The notes beneath the pieces are model-generated. The model was not told the DNA's origin. It saw nothing but the letters and a program-made list of their open reading frames with translations, and made no database searches. The position numbers were made by a program, and so were the translations under genes. From Pseudomonadota bacterium (GTDB taxonomy: Bacteria > Pseudomonadota > Alphaproteobacteria > Rhizobiales > Xanthobacteraceae): a stretch of DNA of 7,138 nt. Below, piece after piece: positions 5,784-7,138 of this stretch. The stretch is taken from NCBI GenBank assembly GCA_023432845.1, contig JAEZEY010000126.1, positions 1 to 7,138 of the forward strand, written 5' to 3'. Numbering within the stretch: the stretch's first letter is position 1; every line of letters starts with the position of its first letter.

Positions 5784-6545
5784 TTAGCGGCGATCGCCGA
5801 GGAAGCGCAGCAGGAACAGGAACAGGTTGATGAAGTCGAGGTAGAGCGTCAGCGCGCCCATCACCGCCTTGCGGCCGGCGACGGTGCCGTCGTCGTTGAC
5901 GTCATACATCTCCTTGATCTTCTGGGTATCCCAGGCGGTCAGGCCGGCGAAGACCAGGACGCCGATCGCCGAGATGGCGAAGTCGAGGCCCGAGCTCTTC
6001 AGGAAGATGTTGACCACCATCGCCAGGATGAGGCCGAACAAGCCCATGATCAGGAACGAGCCGATCGGCGACAGGTCACGCTGTGTGGTGTAGCCGTACA
6101 GGCTCAGCGCACCGAACGACGCCGCGGAGATGAAGAAGGTGCGGGTGATCGACGCGCCGGTGTAGGCGAGAAACACCGACGACAGCATCAGGCCGAGCAG
6201 TCCGGCGTAGAGCATGAACAACCCGAGCGCGGTCGAGGCCTGCAGCGTGTGCACGCGGAAGCTCAGGAAGAAGACAAGGCCGAGCGTGCCGAGGAACAGC
6301 ACGATCGTCAGCGGGCCGCTGAAGATCGTCTGGCCGAACGACGTCAGGCCAGTGATCGCGCCGTCCGGGCCGGTCACGACGGCGGCGTTGAAGGTCAGCC
6401 AGGCGACAACGCCGGTCAGAGCGACGCCGGCGGCCATGTAGTTGTAAATGCGGATCATGTAGGCGCGCAGGCCTGCATCGATCTCCGCGGCGCGCGCGGC
6501 AGTGCCGTAGCCGCGGGCAGCAACGTTACGGTCGAAATCCGACAT
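5784..6545 (-). CDS. Bax inhibitor-1/YccA family inner-membrane protein
   Basis: A 253-aa integral membrane protein of the Bax inhibitor-1 (TMBIM/YccA, UPF0005) family. Numbering from MSDFDRN, a cytoplasmic N-terminus of about 32 residues is followed by seven hydrophobic segments at roughly 33-53, 77-96, 103-127, 132-152, 161-183, 186-204 and 230-248. The two family aspartates are present: Asp206 in GLTAWDTQKIKEMYD and Asp237 in LYLDFINLFLFLLR, corresponding to the pH-sensing pair studied in Bacillus YetJ, a calcium-leak channel. Relatives interact with FtsH or act as ion-leak channels; the role here is inferred only from family. I chose ATG 6545 over the TTG at 6548: GAGGG (6553-6557) then lies 7 nt away rather than 4. 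Its own terminator follows at 5722-5755. Confidence 0.94.
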   Translation of the reverse strand: MSDFDRNVAARGYGTAARAAEIDAGLRAYMIRIYNYMAAGVALTGVVAWLTFNAAVVTGPDGAITGLTSFGQTIFSGPLTIVLFLGTLGLVFFLSFRVHTLQASTALGLFMLYAGLLGLMLSSVFLAYTGASITRTFFISAASFGALSLYGYTTQRDLSPIGSFLIMGLFGLILAMVVNIFLKSSGLDFAISAIGVLVFAGLTAWDTQKIKEMYDVNDDGTVAGRKAVMGALTLYLDFINLFLFLLRFLGDRR

Positions 6546-6844
6546 CAAAGTTCCCTCTTCTCAGTGCCGGCGCTTGTCAGGTGACGGTGCCGGCTGTCGT
6601 CAGGCGCGTCTCCCCATGTGGCGGGATTGGCGCTCGTATTGCCGAATGTAATGGTTGGTGAGGTTGGACGCCAGATATGGCGGGGGCATGTCGGCGCCAC
6701 ATTGCGGAATATTAACCTTTGGCGGCAGGGCCGATTTCGCCGCAAAAACAAGGGCTGCCGCCGAACAGGCTGCCGGCGCGGCGGAATGTCGCTGGCAAAC
6801 CAAGGTGTTAAGGCGCTCCTCGAGCGAAAACCGGCCCCGGGAAG
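6546..6844. other. Intergenic leader of the Bax inhibitor-1 gene
   Basis: About 300 bases without a supported gene. It holds the Shine-Dalgarno GAGGG (6553-6557, minus strand), two direct repeats near it, and a GGCGGCAG/CTGCCGCC inverted repeat (6721-6728 with 6755-6762) with a 26-nt loop and no T-tract. A small CGCTC/GAGCG hairpin lies near 6803-6815. An AT-rich spot at 6708-6718 may be near a promoter for the downstream minus-strand gene, but no -35/-10 pair stands out. Short reading frames on both strands here overlap each other and look like nothing known. No convincing terminator for the permease gene is visible. Confidence 0.6.
6564..6604 (-). repeat. Two direct repeats in the Bax inhibitor-1 5' leader
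   Basis: GTGCCGGC-N4-GTCAGG occurs at 6564-6581 and again at 6587-6604 (plus-strand reading), matching at 15 of 18 positions with a 23-bp period. The pair ends 19 nt upstream of the start codon of the minus-strand gene, just before its ribosome binding site. It may be a regulator site or chance. Confidence 0.5.
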
Positions 6845-7138
6845 CTACATGTTGCGCAGCACCGGGGCTGGCTTCTGACCGAGCGCCGAGAATGTGCCGG
6901 CGAGGCCAAGTACCACGGTGACCAGTACGGCGGCCAGCGTCGCGATCAGTGCCGCGCCGGGCTGCCAGGCGAACGGCAGCCGCATCAGCTCGGTGACGAT
7001 CAGCCAGCTTGCGGCGGTGCCGGACAAAACGCCGAACACGGCGGTGGCGGCGGCGATCAGCAGGTACTCGATGGTATAGGCGCCGATCAGCCGCAGACGC
7101 GTTGCGCCGAGCGTCTTGAGGATGACGGCGTCGTAGAC
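6845..7138 (-). CDS. ABC transporter permease, FtsX-like (C-terminal part)
   Basis: The reading frame is open from the window edge to the TAG at 6845-6847, giving the last 97 residues of a larger protein (YbbP-type permeases are usually around 850 aa). It begins YDAVILKTLGATRLRLIGAY, the typical cytoplasmic segment of FtsX/MacB-type permeases, followed by a transmembrane helix (EYLLIAAATAVFGVLSGTAASWLIV, about residues 24-48), a short loop (LMRLPFAWQPG), and a last helix (ALIATLAAVLVTVVLGLAG, about 63-81). The end, ALGQKPAPVLRNM, resembles the tails of YbbP-like putative exporter permeases. The substrate cannot be inferred; relatives partner an ATPase such as YbbA, which would lie outside the window. 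It precedes the Bax inhibitor-1 gene on the same strand, with a ~300-bp gap, so co-transcription is doubtful. Confidence 0.88.
   Translation of the reverse strand, partial: VYDAVILKTLGATRLRLIGAYTIEYLLIAAATAVFGVLSGTAASWLIVTELMRLPFAWQPGAALIATLAAVLVTVVLGLAGTFSALGQKPAPVLRNM

Noticed and set aside
6546..6548. TTG start one codon upstream of the Bax inhibitor-1 ATG
   Set aside because: The Shine-Dalgarno is only 4 nt from the TTG but 7 nt from the ATG, and ATG is the commoner start.
6721..6762. GGCGGCAG/CTGCCGCC inverted repeat as terminator of the permease gene
   Set aside because: Large 26-nt loop, no T-tract on the minus strand after the stem, and over 80 bases from the stop codon.
6600..6921. 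Several 60-90 codon frames on both strands upstream of the Bax inhibitor-1 gene
   Set aside because: They overlap each other and the permease end, use weak starts and have no motif or conserved look.

Overview
The window looks like a piece of chromosome from a GC-rich alphaproteobacterium, most likely Hyphomicrobiales (the Bradyrhizobium / Rhodopseudomonas / Xanthobacteraceae side). The grounds are the protein families present (DUF2794 is essentially alphaproteobacterial, and DUF1223 is common there), the sequence style of the aconitase, and aconitase placed back-to-back with a cytochrome c maturation gene. To my knowledge that last arrangement is described for Bradyrhizobium japonicum acnA beside cycV/ccmA. 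The species cannot be named from the sequence alone.

Layout, left to right. (1) 1-475, minus strand: the first ~158 codons of ccmA, the ATPase of the haem exporter for cytochrome c maturation; its 3' end lies outside the window. (2) 476-736: a divergent ccmA/acnA control region with an AT-rich imperfect palindrome. (3) 737-3442, plus: complete acnA (901 aa) with all three Fe-S cysteines, closed by a very strong intrinsic terminator. (4) 3574-4329, plus: an exported thioredoxin-like DUF1223 protein with a CSSC motif, preceded by two tandem 19-bp repeats. (5) 4330-4781: 452 bases without a protein gene. They contain a large self-complementary region and a minus-strand Rho-independent terminator, which together look like an unannotated small RNA of about 150-200 nt. 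(6) 4782-5162, plus: a small DUF2794 protein with a strong Shine-Dalgarno. (7) 5183-5710, minus: a GNAT acetyltransferase of the phosphinothricin/methionine-sulfone (Pat/MnaT) type, tail-to-tail with the DUF2794 gene. (8) 5784-6545, minus: a seven-helix Bax inhibitor-1/YccA family membrane protein with its own terminator. (9) 6546-6844: non-coding leader of that gene, with a short direct repeat. (10) 6845-7138, minus: the last 97 residues of an FtsX-like ABC transporter permease, cut by the window edge.

The genes are mostly housekeeping and appear to be single transcription units rather than one pathway. acnA is a TCA-cycle enzyme, and ccmA and the CXXC protein concern cytochrome c maturation and the periplasm. 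The rest are a small-molecule acetyltransferase, a membrane-stress or ion-leak family protein and a transporter. I see no mobile element, CRISPR array, tRNA or rRNA, and no protein-coding novelty that would amount to a new system. The observation most worth following is the putative minus-strand structured RNA at about 4399-4590.
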